Translations under genes and position numbers: made by a program
Shown here: positions 1-5,816 of the stretch, piece after piece
How the letters are laid out: each line of letters begins with the position of its first letter
Numbering within the stretch: position 1 is the stretch's first letter
Assembly (NCBI GenBank): GCA_014382915.1
Contig: JACNIV010000330.1
Location: 1 to 11,535 of the forward strand
Source of the DNA: Candidatus Cloacimonadota bacterium
Lineage (GTDB): Bacteria > Cloacimonadota > Cloacimonadia > Cloacimonadales > TCS61
Direction: 5' to 3'
Length of the DNA stretch: 11,535 nucleotides
The notes under the pieces: generated by a model
The model's input: the letters and a program-made list of their open reading frames with translations, nothing else
The model's database searches: none
Told to the model about the DNA's origin: nothing

Positions 1-873
1 TCCGGCAACTTTTATTTTCATTGCGGTAAATTCAAGTTCATTTTTCCCCAGTTTCCACTTAGAGAAAAGCAGCTTCGATGTCAGGTTTATTGGCTTGATT
101 TTTATACCATTCACATTTATATCTTCAGTTTGGAAGAAACCTGTTTCCCGCAGCATTTTCATATAATCGATATGTCCGGGATAACGCATGGTTTTTTCTT
201 TCATATTGGGAATTTTCATAGTTTTCAAAAGAGAGCGAAGGCCATCTGTATTAAATGCTTCCAGTGTTCCGATCTCATCAAAATTGATCAACTCAGGTTC
301 TGAAAGAGCGGGTTTTGTTACTACTTTTCCATTTTCCATAAACCGTGCCGGGCGGATATATTCCTCAATCACATCGATAGGAGAAAATGGAGCTTTATAT
401 TGGAAAGGAAGCATTCTCTGAACAGGTAGCCCGCCCACATAACATTTGAATTTTTCTACCTCCATATTGGCATTGTGATAACCCAGAATTACGTTACTCA
501 TTCCCGGAGCTACCCCACAATCCACAATAGCAGTTACACCTTTTTCCTTTGCCGGTTCATCTAACAGAAAAGCGTCTTCCGGGAAGAAAGAAATATCAAC
601 GATATCCTTACTTGCTTCGATCACTGTCTTCAAAGTTTCAAAGCCCATAAATCCGGGCACAGCGCCAACAACCAGGTCACAATTCTCGATCAGTTTCAAG
701 ACATTTTCTTTTATAGATAGATCGGAAATGTGTGTTTTTATTGAATGCTTCTTAGACAGTTCTCTCAAATTATCTTCATTTATATCTGCAACTATAACAT
801 CATATTGGCTGGCAAGATCGATGGCAATAGCACTGCCCACCATACCTGTACTCAGAACAACGATTTTCTTCAT
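1..873 (-). CDS. Saccharopine dehydrogenase / lysine 6-dehydrogenase-like protein (3' part outside window)
   Basis: 291 codons are visible from an ATG at 871-873; the gene runs off the left edge without a stop. A GGAG Shine-Dalgarno (ctcc at 879-882 on the plus strand) sits 5 bases before the ATG. The N-terminus, MKKIVVLSTGMVGSAIAIDL, is a Rossmann NAD(P)-binding start with a glycine-rich turn. Further in are DISFFPEDAFLLDE, TAIVDCGVAPGMSN, YVGGLPVQR, FSPIDVIEEYIRPAR, PALSEPELI and GTLEAFNTDGLRSLL. These are typical of the saccharopine dehydrogenase family branch that includes lysine 6-dehydrogenase, which interconverts lysine and alpha-aminoadipate semialdehyde. The substrate is inferred; saccharopine or another amino acid is possible. 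It lies downstream of the hydro-lyase/dehydrogenase cluster in the same orientation, and was probably the direct neighbour of the 3891-5693 gene before the two cassettes came between them. Confidence 0.85.
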   Translation of the reverse strand, partial: MKKIVVLSTGMVGSAIAIDLASQYDVIVADINEDNLRELSKKHSIKTHISDLSIKENVLKLIENCDLVVGAVPGFMGFETLKTVIEASKDIVDISFFPEDAFLLDEPAKEKGVTAIVDCGVAPGMSNVILGYHNANMEVEKFKCYVGGLPVQRMLPFQYKAPFSPIDVIEEYIRPARFMENGKVVTKPALSEPELINFDEIGTLEAFNTDGLRSLLKTMKIPNMKEKTMRYPGHIDYMKMLRETGFFQTEDINVNGIKIKPINLTSKLLFSKWKLGKNELEFTAMKIKVAG

Positions 874-914
874 AATTACTCCAATTAATATAATTTTATT
901 AATTCAGGAAGAGA

Positions 915-935
915 GGACTGCTCAGAGATCAGTCC
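915..935. repeat. Small imperfect palindrome upstream of the saccharopine-dehydrogenase-like gene
   Basis: ggactg (915-920) and cagtcc (930-935) form a 6-bp inverted repeat around a 9-base loop, about 40 bases upstream of the ATG at 873. It is followed on the plus strand by atctgcgtttatccgtgg (951-968), a phrase resembling the dispersed 'accacggataaa' repeats of many environmental bacterial genomes. No T-run follows, so it is not an obvious terminator. A dispersed repeat fragment is the most likely reading. Confidence 0.35.
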
Positions 936-968
936 CTACAATCATGATCTATCTGCGTTTATCCGTGG

Positions 969-1055
969 TTAATTCTCCTTTATCCAATTCACCAGACCCC
1001 TAGCTGCAAAGATCGCCATTAGTTCTTTAGGCAAAGGAGCGAATTTGAATTTATT
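969..1055 (-). pseudogene. Remnant 1: C-terminal tail of a fused LeuC/LeuD-type hydro-lyase
   Basis: Read on the minus strand, this segment encodes FKFAPLPKELMAIFAARGLV followed by NWIKEN and TAA. The same region of the intact gene at 3891-5693 reads FKFAPLPVELMAIFAAKGLV then NWIKEN, so only two residues differ over 26 (K for V, R for K); one further mismatch lies just upstream. Most base differences are synonymous: about 13 silent against 3 replacement by my codon comparison. There is no body to this gene. Upstream homology stops at about 1055, where the HepT stop codon (1051-1053) lies within the homologous stretch in another frame. It is a gene end left behind by an insertion or recombination, not an expressed gene. 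Confidence 0.9.
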
Positions 1056-1386
1056 TCAACAGATTTTCAAATAATGGTTTCAGGGGAGGAATATCGTTTT
1101 TAACTGTTTCCCAGATTGTGACTAAGTCTAAATCAAAATATCCGTGGATTATCTTATCTCTCATTCCAGCCATTTCTTTCCAGGGAATATTCTGATTATT
1201 ATCTTTAATTTCCTGTGATACTTTTTTAGATGCTTCTCCGATTATTTCCAGAGATCTGATAACAGCATTTATTGTTTTCTTATCTTTAGTAAATTCATCA
1301 AAGACTAAATCATCAATAAAATTTGAAATATCTATTATTGCTTCCAAAATGTCTTCAAAAAAATCCTGATAAGTTCTTTGGATCAT
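1051..1386 (-). CDS. hepT: HepT-like HEPN-domain RNase toxin (DUF86)
   Basis: 111 aa, the normal length for a HepT/DUF86 protein, predicted all alpha-helical. The catalytic RX4HXY motif of HEPN ribonucleases is intact in RDKIIHGYFDLD (Arg76, His81, Tyr83). In the known HepT/MntA systems HepT is an RNase toxin that cleaves cellular RNA, and MntA silences it by adding AMP to the motif tyrosine. Its ATG (1384-1386) overlaps the TGA of the upstream nucleotidyltransferase gene (1383-1385) as ATGA, so the two are translationally coupled. The C-terminus (FENLLK) ends exactly at hydro-lyase remnant 1, which makes the cassette boundary visible to within a few bases. Confidence 0.9.
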   Translation of the reverse strand: MIQRTYQDFFEDILEAIIDISNFIDDLVFDEFTKDKKTINAVIRSLEIIGEASKKVSQEIKDNNQNIPWKEMAGMRDKIIHGYFDLDLVTIWETVKNDIPPLKPLFENLLK

Positions 1387-1676
1387 ATATAAATCACTTC
1401 TTTAAGAATGTGTTCGGCAATTCGTTTTTTTAAAGCATTTTTACTAACGAGGTCTACCTTCTTTCCCAGGATTTTTTCCAGATACTCTTGTAATCTAATG
1501 AAATGAAACATTCCGATAGGTTTACTGAATTCGACCAACGCATCAATATCACTATTTTCAGATTGTTCCCCTCTCACATAGGAACCAAAAAGCCCCAAAT
1601 TGCTAACAAAATATTTTCTATTCAAATCAGCTTTATTATTAGATAATATTAACTTTATTTTTTCAAAATCTTTCAT
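1383..1676 (-). CDS. mntA: MntA-like minimal nucleotidyltransferase antitoxin
   Basis: 97 aa from the ATG at 1674-1676. The reading frame opens five codons earlier at a TTG (1689-1691), but an AGGTGA Shine-Dalgarno just before the ATG favours the shorter form. The polymerase-beta-like nucleotidyltransferase signature GS-X10-DXD is complete: Gly31-Ser32 in LFGSYVRGEQ, then Asp43 and Asp45 in SDIDALVEF. The hydrophobic DIDALVEF strand and a later KKVDLVSKN, probably carrying the third acidic residue, match MNT proteins. In characterised pairs this enzyme AMPylates HepT and neutralises it. The antitoxin-first order and 4-base overlap with hepT match the known operon layout. It could equally serve as a defence module, since HEPN/MNT pairs occur in defence islands. 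Confidence 0.9.
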   Translation of the reverse strand: MKDFEKIKLILSNNKADLNRKYFVSNLGLFGSYVRGEQSENSDIDALVEFSKPIGMFHFIRLQEYLEKILGKKVDLVSKNALKKRIAEHILKEVIYI

Positions 1677-1691
1677 AAAATTCACCTGCAA

Positions 1692-1814
1692 ATGAAAAAA
1701 AAAGTTATTACCATTTTGTCAATTTAATCCTACTTGGAGTAATTTTCTCATCTGTTTAATCCGTGAAAATCTGGGGATTATAAATTTTTCGGTGAATCTC
1801 GGTGTTCTCGGTGG
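1692..1814. other. Leader region of the MntA/HepT cassette with dispersed-repeat-like sequence
   Basis: This gap between mntA and remnant 2 should hold the mntA promoter. A consensus -35 hexamer, TTGACA on the minus strand, is at 1717-1722, but no good -10 follows at 16-18 bases. The left-to-right text tgtttaatccgtgaaaatct and gaatctcggtgttctcggtgg (about 1752-1814) resembles the degenerate 'CACGGATTAA / CACCGAGAAC' repeats scattered through many environmental genomes. These abut the stop codon of remnant 2. Confidence 0.35.
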
Positions 1815-2007
1815 TTAATTCTCCTTTATCCAGTTTACCAATCCTTTGGCAGCAAAGATCGCCATCAGCTCGATGGGCAGCGGAGAAAATTTGAATTCTT
1901 TATCATTTACTTTTATTGTTCCGTTTTCCAAACTCACATCCACTTTGTCTCCAGCTTTGTAATAATCTACAACTCAGTTAACATGATGACAGAGATGATG
2001 GGTAAAC
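1815..2007 (-). pseudogene. Remnant 2: C-terminal tail of a fused LeuC/LeuD-type hydro-lyase
   Basis: On the minus strand 1973-1815 encodes 52 residues beginning VVDYYKAGDKVDVSLENG and ending GLVNWIKEN plus TAA. They align without gaps to the last 52 residues (549-600) of the intact gene at 3891-5693, with six conservative replacements (E/D, H/Y, N/K twice, A/S, V/I). My codon comparison gives about 14 silent and 6 replacement changes. Upstream of the VV codons the frame is broken by a TGA and small indels, but a gatgatgggtaaac / gatgatcggtaaac match shows homology continuing to about 2007. The PIN gene stop is 7 bases further on. This is a leftover gene end, not a functional gene. Confidence 0.92.
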
Positions 2008-2013
2008 AAATTA

Positions 2014-2592
2014 TTAATCTTCGAAAACTAAGCCTGAATAATTATATCCAGTAATTTTCTGAAGTTCAATTTTAGCTGAAAGTGGTTGTGCTTTCTCATT
2101 TTTGTCGTTCCAGTCTTCTAGAATTGTTTCAATATCCTTGTTCCACTCAATTAAATCTACCTTCAACCAATCAATTATAATTCGTAAAGGATAAACATTA
2201 GATATATCAAATTCCTGATCTAAGAAATCTATTAAATCTTGGTCACCAGTACTAATATTAATGTCTTCTAATTCTATGATTTGTGCAACAATCTGCTTAT
2301 CAACTTTACTTAAAGAAAAGTATGTATTTGTCTTTTGATTTATTTTACTTTCAGATAGTGTATTAATTATTTTGAGATTGTAGTTTATAGTTTCTTTATC
2401 AGTTAAATTTGCTGATTTTACTTTAGGTACATATTCCTTTCGCCATGGATATTTGTCTTTAAACTGGGGTGTACTAATAAACTCTGTGCGAACAATATTT
2501 ATCGTTTTACATTCAAATTTGGGATCTGAAAACATATCAGAAGCAATTCTGATTAACATCAATATACTACAAGTATCACAAATAACGTGCAC
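2014..2592 (-). CDS. PIN-like domain protein, probable toxin partner of the Xre-ImmA gene
   Basis: 192 aa. The N-terminus, MHVICDTCSILMLIRIA, is a PIN-type beta strand with the first acidic residue at Asp6. Further candidate metal ligands are Glu37 (VRTEFIST), Asp98 (SKVDKQIVAQ) and Asp117/Asp119 (ISTGDQDLIDFL), the usual D-E-D-D spacing of PIN RNases. The start is GTG at 2590-2592, overlapping by one base the TAG stop of the Xre-ImmA gene, with AGAGGG just upstream, so the pair is translationally coupled. PIN-like proteins (including DUF4411) next to COG2856/ImmA genes have been predicted as toxin-antitoxin pairs. The C-terminal 60 residues extend beyond a minimal PIN domain and I do not recognise them. 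Toxin role is inferred from context. Confidence 0.75.
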   Translation of the reverse strand: MHVICDTCSILMLIRIASDMFSDPKFECKTINIVRTEFISTPQFKDKYPWRKEYVPKVKSANLTDKETINYNLKIINTLSESKINQKTNTYFSLSKVDKQIVAQIIELEDINISTGDQDLIDFLDQEFDISNVYPLRIIIDWLKVDLIEWNKDIETILEDWNDKNEKAQPLSAKIELQKITGYNYSGLVFED

Positions 2593-3698
2593 TAATCCCT
2601 CTGTTTTATTAGCATCATCAATTCATCTCTTACCGATTTTGCATCAAGTGGGTTTTTAATATCGAAGAGTTCGCTAATTTTTCTATATCCCAAAACATCA
2701 AGTTGATCTAAAATCAAATCTACAAATAAAGGACTAAATTTACGCAAAGTGTCAACGAATATCCTGGGATCGTTACTTTCGAATATTATTTCTCCAATGG
2801 AAGGAAATTCTTTTCTAAGGTTTGAATCAGCAGGACTAATTTTTAAATTAAACTCTGGATGTTTTTCTTGCATTCGTTTAACTATACCGAATCCAGCATG
2901 TCCAAAACGTGATGAGTATTGCTTAACAATGTTAACTTTTTGTCCATCATTTGGAATGTCTGAAATACTAGCATGAATCAATTCGATGTAACTCTCTGGA
3001 AACTGAATATAACTAGCAACATTATCGCAATAGTTTTCTTCGATGTCGTCATATTCCTTAGTATGGTTTCTATTTTCTTTTATTAAATGAATAACTTCAT
3101 GCAGAATTGGAAAAATTAAATCTAAGATGTTAGTTGTTGAGTTTATAAATATTACACGTTTATTTGATATCTCGCAGTTAAATGCGTATGATTTAATATT
3201 TTTGGGAAAGTGTCTGAAAATTGTAAAAACACCTAAATTGTGTAATAGTTCAAAAGTTTGTCGATAATTTATAGGAGTATTATTTTCAAGATGTATTAAT
3301 TCTCTAAGTTTTGCAGCTAATCCCTTAGCGTTTTCTTCGGATAAGTTTTGATCACGATAAGTTTGTGTCAATTGTGACTTCTTATGATTTCTAAAAATGC
3401 TTAAATATTCAGATGCTAATTCATGAGATAGTTTGTTAGTCTCTTCTGTTTGTTTAGCGGTATTTCTCATCCTGTGTTGAGGTATAGAAATCAAATCACT
3501 ACGATTTACTGAAAATAATTCATTGGGGTCAAGGTTAAAATATCTACATAATGCCAATATATGTATACCTTTGGGGATTTTCCCTTTTGTCCATTCATTA
3601 ATAGTAGGTCTAGTAACCTCTAATTCATATGCTAGTTTAGTTAATGTAATTTTCCTTTTTTTAATAAGATCTTTAATGATTTTACCTTGCCAAATCAT
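2592..3698 (-). CDS. Xre-family HTH + ImmA/IrrE (COG2856) zinc-peptidase-like regulator
   Basis: 368 aa. Residues about 4-62 form an Xre/Cro-type helix-turn-helix (ITLTKLAYELEVTRPTINEW, then GIHILALCRYF). The central domain carries the gluzincin motif HEVIH at 200-204 inside LIFPILHEVIHLIKE, with a downstream acidic EENYCDNVASY region (about 220-230) likely to give the third zinc ligand. This is the architecture of ImmA/IrrE proteins, which cleave repressors or act as antitoxins. The ATG at 3696-3698 has a strong SD (GGGAGGA). It is the first gene of a two-gene operon with the PIN protein. Two inverted repeats in front (3710-3732, 3761-3778) suggest it represses its own promoter. The module is visibly more AT-rich than the metabolic genes, consistent with transfer. 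Confidence 0.88.
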   Translation of the reverse strand: MIWQGKIIKDLIKKRKITLTKLAYELEVTRPTINEWTKGKIPKGIHILALCRYFNLDPNELFSVNRSDLISIPQHRMRNTAKQTEETNKLSHELASEYLSIFRNHKKSQLTQTYRDQNLSEENAKGLAAKLRELIHLENNTPINYRQTFELLHNLGVFTIFRHFPKNIKSYAFNCEISNKRVIFINSTTNILDLIFPILHEVIHLIKENRNHTKEYDDIEENYCDNVASYIQFPESYIELIHASISDIPNDGQKVNIVKQYSSRFGHAGFGIVKRMQEKHPEFNLKISPADSNLRKEFPSIGEIIFESNDPRIFVDTLRKFSPLFVDLILDQLDVLGYRKISELFDIKNPLDAKSVRDELMMLIKQRD

Positions 3699-3709
3699 TT
3701 ATTCCTCCC

Positions 3710-3732
3710 TGTAAATAATTAACCTATTTACA
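3710..3732. promoter_or_regulatory. Probable operator of the Xre-ImmA regulator (proximal)
   Basis: tgtaaata (3710-3717) and tatttaca (3725-3732) form a perfect 8-bp inverted repeat around a 7-base spacer. It lies immediately upstream of, and partly touches, the Shine-Dalgarno of the Xre-ImmA gene. Perfect symmetry directly in front of an Xre-type gene is the usual mark of an autoregulatory operator. The same TGTAAA/TTTACA ends recur at 3761-3778. Confidence 0.6.
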
Positions 3733-3760
3733 AAGGACAAAAAATACTTACGAAAAAAAA

Positions 3761-3778
3761 TGTAAAGAAATTTTTACA
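3761..3778. promoter_or_regulatory. Probable operator of the Xre-ImmA regulator (distal)
   Basis: tgtaaa (3761-3766) and tttaca (3773-3778) form a 6-bp inverted repeat with a 6-base spacer, sharing both ends with the proximal site. The centres are about 48 bases apart. On the minus strand TTTACA could double as a -35 hexamer, though no convincing -10 at 16-18 bases was found. Promoter placement is therefore open. Confidence 0.45.
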
Positions 3779-3840
3779 AAATAGTGTTAATATTGCAAAA
3801 TATTTCACTTTATGCTTTAATTATGTAAAAAAAATAGGTA

Positions 3841-3866
3841 GTTCCCATACTGATAAGTACGGGAAC
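3841..3866 (-). terminator. Rho-independent terminator of the 3891-5693 hydro-lyase gene
   Basis: gttcccatac (3841-3850) and gtacgggaac (3857-3866) form a 10-bp stem with one G-U wobble when transcribed from the minus strand, and a 6-base loop. It is followed on the minus strand, after six bases, by a run of eight Ts (about 3827-3834). It lies 24 bases past the TAG stop. The gttccc...gggaac ends also resemble the palindrome at 9171-9194, so it may be a repeat serving as a terminator. Confidence 0.65.
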
Positions 3867-3890
3867 CAAAATATGTGGCTTTACGGTTAA

Positions 3891-5693
3891 CTAATTTTCC
3901 TTTATCCAGTTCACCAATCCTTTAGCAGCAAAGATCGCCATCAGCTCGACGGGTAGTGGAGCAAACTTGAATTCATTATCATTCACTTTGATAGTGCCGT
4001 TTTCCAAACTCACATCTACTTTATCTCCAGCATTGTAATGTTCAACAACTTCGGGCATTACGATGATCGGTAAACCTTGATTTACTGATGAGCGATAGAA
4101 AATTCTGTTAACGGATTTCACGATGACAGCTTTCACTCCAGTATGAGCCAGTCCGACAGCAGGATGTTCACGAGAGCTGCCGCAGCCGAAATTCTCACCG
4201 GCTATTATTACATCACCTGATTTTACATTTTCTGAAAAACTATCATCAAAGCCTTTGAATAAATGTGGCATAATAGCTTCGGGATCAGAACTGAGAACCT
4301 GGTAAGTAAGGTCCCCGGCAAACATCTGATCTGTATTCAGATTATCTACATCGGCATAATTCCAGGTTGCGTTTTCACGACGGTTGTCATCAGCTTTTAT
4401 TTCTACAGTTGAACTTTGTTCTCTTTTGTATGGAAAGACATCATTCGCTTTGATTCCGCGAGGATCGGTAATTTCACCTTTGATAGCAGAATGTGCCACG
4501 CAGGCAGGAGAAGCCAGATATATCTGTGCTTCTTTGTTTCCCATGCGGCCTTTAAAATTACGGTTTGCAGTAGAGATCACGGTGTAACTATCAGCAGGAA
4601 TTCCCTGTCCTGTACCCAAACACGGTCCGCATGAAACTGCCAGCACACTGGCGCCTGCGTTCATGAGTTTTGTGGTTAAACCTTCTTCGATCATTTGCAG
4701 ATATATTTCTTTGGAAGCAGGAATTACAAGTAATTGGAACCCATCTGCAACCTTCTTTCCATCAAGGATTTTAGCTGCAATGCGAATGTCTTCCAATCTG
4801 CCGTTTGTACAGGTTCCGATGAGTCCCTGATTCAGTTTTGTTCCTTGAACTTCGGAAACTGCTTTCACATTATCCACGTGGTGCGGTGCTGCCACTAGCG
4901 GAAAGATCTCATCCAGATTTATCTCGATCTCTTTTTCATAAACTGCATCATCGTCTGCCCAGATTCCTTTCCAAACTTCCGAAGTTTTTGAAACTTCGGA
5001 AGTTTCTGTAAGATATTCTTCCAGAACTTCATCCGACGGAAAAACTGCATTTTTGGCTCCCATTTCTGAGGCAAGATTTGTCAGCGTCATTCTTTGGGAA
5101 ATGGAAAGAGTTTTTACACCATTTCCATGAAATTCGATACTCATATAATTTGCACCTGCAGAACCGATCATTCCGATGATCCAGAACGAAATATCTTTGG
5201 CATATACTCCTTCACGTAGTTTTCCATTTAATGTAATTTTCATAGATTCGGGTACTCGGAACCAGGTTTCTCCCCGTTTCCAAATCCCTGCCGATTCTGT
5301 TCTGTCGATTCCGGCAGCCAGCGCATTAAAAGCTCCCGCTGTGCAGGTGTGACTGTCACTTCCCACGATTATCATTCCCGGTTTAGCGTGATAGCTCATC
5401 ACCTGATGACAGATACCATCGCCCACATCGTGGAATTTTTTAATTCCCTGTTCTTTCACAAAATTACGAATTTCTTGGTATTGGTTTGCCAGTTTAGCAT
5501 TTGTCGGTGGAGCGTTGTGGTCTAAAACAACCAGAAGTTGATTTGCATCAATAACTTTTACTCCTCCCATTTTATTGAATGTGTTTTTTATACTTGCAGT
5601 GTTATCGTGGGTAAGAACAATATTCGGTTTGCGAAAAACTATCGCACCTTTAGGTGCATTTAATATTTTTTCTACGAATGTTTTTCCTTTCAT
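3891..5693 (-). CDS. Fused LeuC+LeuD-type hydro-lyase (isopropylmalate dehydratase / homoaconitase / aconitase family), copy 2
   Basis: 600 aa joining large (about 1-425) and small swivel (about 450-600) subunits in one chain. The [4Fe-4S] cysteines are present: Cys295 in LIGTCTNGR, Cys355 and Cys358 in SCGPCLG. DHN at 58-60, GSDSHTCT at 111-118 and the swivel NFGCGSSREH at 501-510 are canonical, so the enzyme looks active. It should isomerise a 2- or 3-hydroxyacid (citrate, homocitrate or isopropylmalate) by dehydration and rehydration. ATG at 5691-5693 follows GAAGAGG at 6-base spacing. The specificity loop reads DLTYQVLSSD and does not match the YLRT/YLVY types I know, so the substrate is open. 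A 15-bp palindrome (4973-5005) encodes residues 230-241 (TSEVSKTSEV). The 3' end is duplicated twice downstream. Confidence 0.88.
   Translation of the reverse strand: MKGKTFVEKILNAPKGAIVFRKPNIVLTHDNTASIKNTFNKMGGVKVIDANQLLVVLDHNAPPTNAKLANQYQEIRNFVKEQGIKKFHDVGDGICHQVMSYHAKPGMIIVGSDSHTCTAGAFNALAAGIDRTESAGIWKRGETWFRVPESMKITLNGKLREGVYAKDISFWIIGMIGSAGANYMSIEFHGNGVKTLSISQRMTLTNLASEMGAKNAVFPSDEVLEEYLTETSEVSKTSEVWKGIWADDDAVYEKEIEINLDEIFPLVAAPHHVDNVKAVSEVQGTKLNQGLIGTCTNGRLEDIRIAAKILDGKKVADGFQLLVIPASKEIYLQMIEEGLTTKLMNAGASVLAVSCGPCLGTGQGIPADSYTVISTANRNFKGRMGNKEAQIYLASPACVAHSAIKGEITDPRGIKANDVFPYKREQSSTVEIKADDNRRENATWNYADVDNLNTDQMFAGDLTYQVLSSDPEAIMPHLFKGFDDSFSENVKSGDVIIAGENFGCGSSREHPAVGLAHTGVKAVIVKSVNRIFYRSSVNQGLPIIVMPEVVEHYNAGDKVDVSLENGTIKVNDNEFKFAPLPVELMAIFAAKGLVNWIKEN
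4973..5005. repeat. Perfect palindrome inside the hydro-lyase coding region
   Basis: aaacttccgaagttt (4973-4987) and aaacttcggaagttt (4991-5005) are perfect reverse complements across a ttg spacer. The unit is 33 bases, exactly 11 codons. It encodes a TSEV...TSEV duplication in a stretch where the paralogue at 6611-8419 is about six residues shorter and unrelated. This looks like an intergenic-type palindromic repeat carried in frame within a surface loop. Confidence 0.8.
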
Positions 5694-5782
5694 TTGGAAC
5701 CTCTTCTATAAATATTAGTTGACATTTTTTTAAGATTCTTATCCTTGGAATCAATCCAGTTTTCTGGAGGTGGATGGCGAAT

Positions 5783-5816
5783 GCCATTGCCCCGCTATGC
5801 GGGGTTTTTTTATGGC
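5783..5816 (+). terminator. Hairpin with T-run on the plus strand between the hydro-lyase copy 2 start and the DUF3800 gene
   Basis: ccccgc (5790-5795) and gcgggg (5799-5804) form a 6-bp GC stem with a 3-base loop, followed by seven Ts (5805-5811) on the plus strand. An outer tgccat/atggca inverted repeat extends the symmetry. The form is that of a rho-independent terminator for plus-strand transcription, but no plus-strand gene ends here. On the minus strand, the direction of both neighbours, no T-run follows the stem. The T-run overlaps the DUF3800 stop codon. It may be bidirectional, may terminate antisense transcription, or may be a repeat. Confidence 0.4.

Larger units (their letters stand above)
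1051..1814 (-). other. Putative accessory cassette 1 (MntA/HepT), bounded by hydro-lyase gene ends
   Basis: The segment between remnants 1 and 2 carries only the toxin-antitoxin pair and its leader. Its left edge coincides with the HepT stop codon, and its right edge with the stop of remnant 2. The flanking hydro-lyase tails act as direct repeats in the same orientation. No integrase, transposase or terminal inverted repeat is visible, so if it is mobile it probably moved by recombination through the shared gene end. That it is one inserted unit is inferred from the layout. Confidence 0.45.
2008..3890 (-). other. Putative accessory cassette 2 (Xre-ImmA/PIN), bounded by hydro-lyase gene ends
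   Basis: The segment between the intact hydro-lyase stop (3891) and remnant 2 (about 2007) contains the Xre-ImmA/PIN operon, its operators and the terminator hairpin. The direct repeats on either side are the hydro-lyase 3' ends. As in cassette 1, the toxin-side gene stop lies within a few bases of the remnant and no mobility gene is present. That it is one inserted unit is inferred from the layout. Confidence 0.45.

Noticed and set aside
188..421. Plus-strand open frame opposite the saccharopine-dehydrogenase-like gene
   Set aside because: Antisense shadow of a gene with strong family motifs; its translation has no recognisable features.
1677..1691. Longer MntA starting at a TTG at 1691
   Set aside because: The extra codons contain the AGGTGA Shine-Dalgarno for the ATG at 1676, and the shorter protein matches the family N-terminus better.
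1717..1722. Consensus -35 TTGACA (minus strand) as the mntA promoter
   Set aside because: No acceptable -10 hexamer at the right spacing, so only mentioned as a possibility in the leader entry.
969..4080. Site-specific integrase-mediated genomic island
   Set aside because: No integrase or excisionase gene is visible, and the repeated ends differ in length and sequence instead of sharing one short identical att core.
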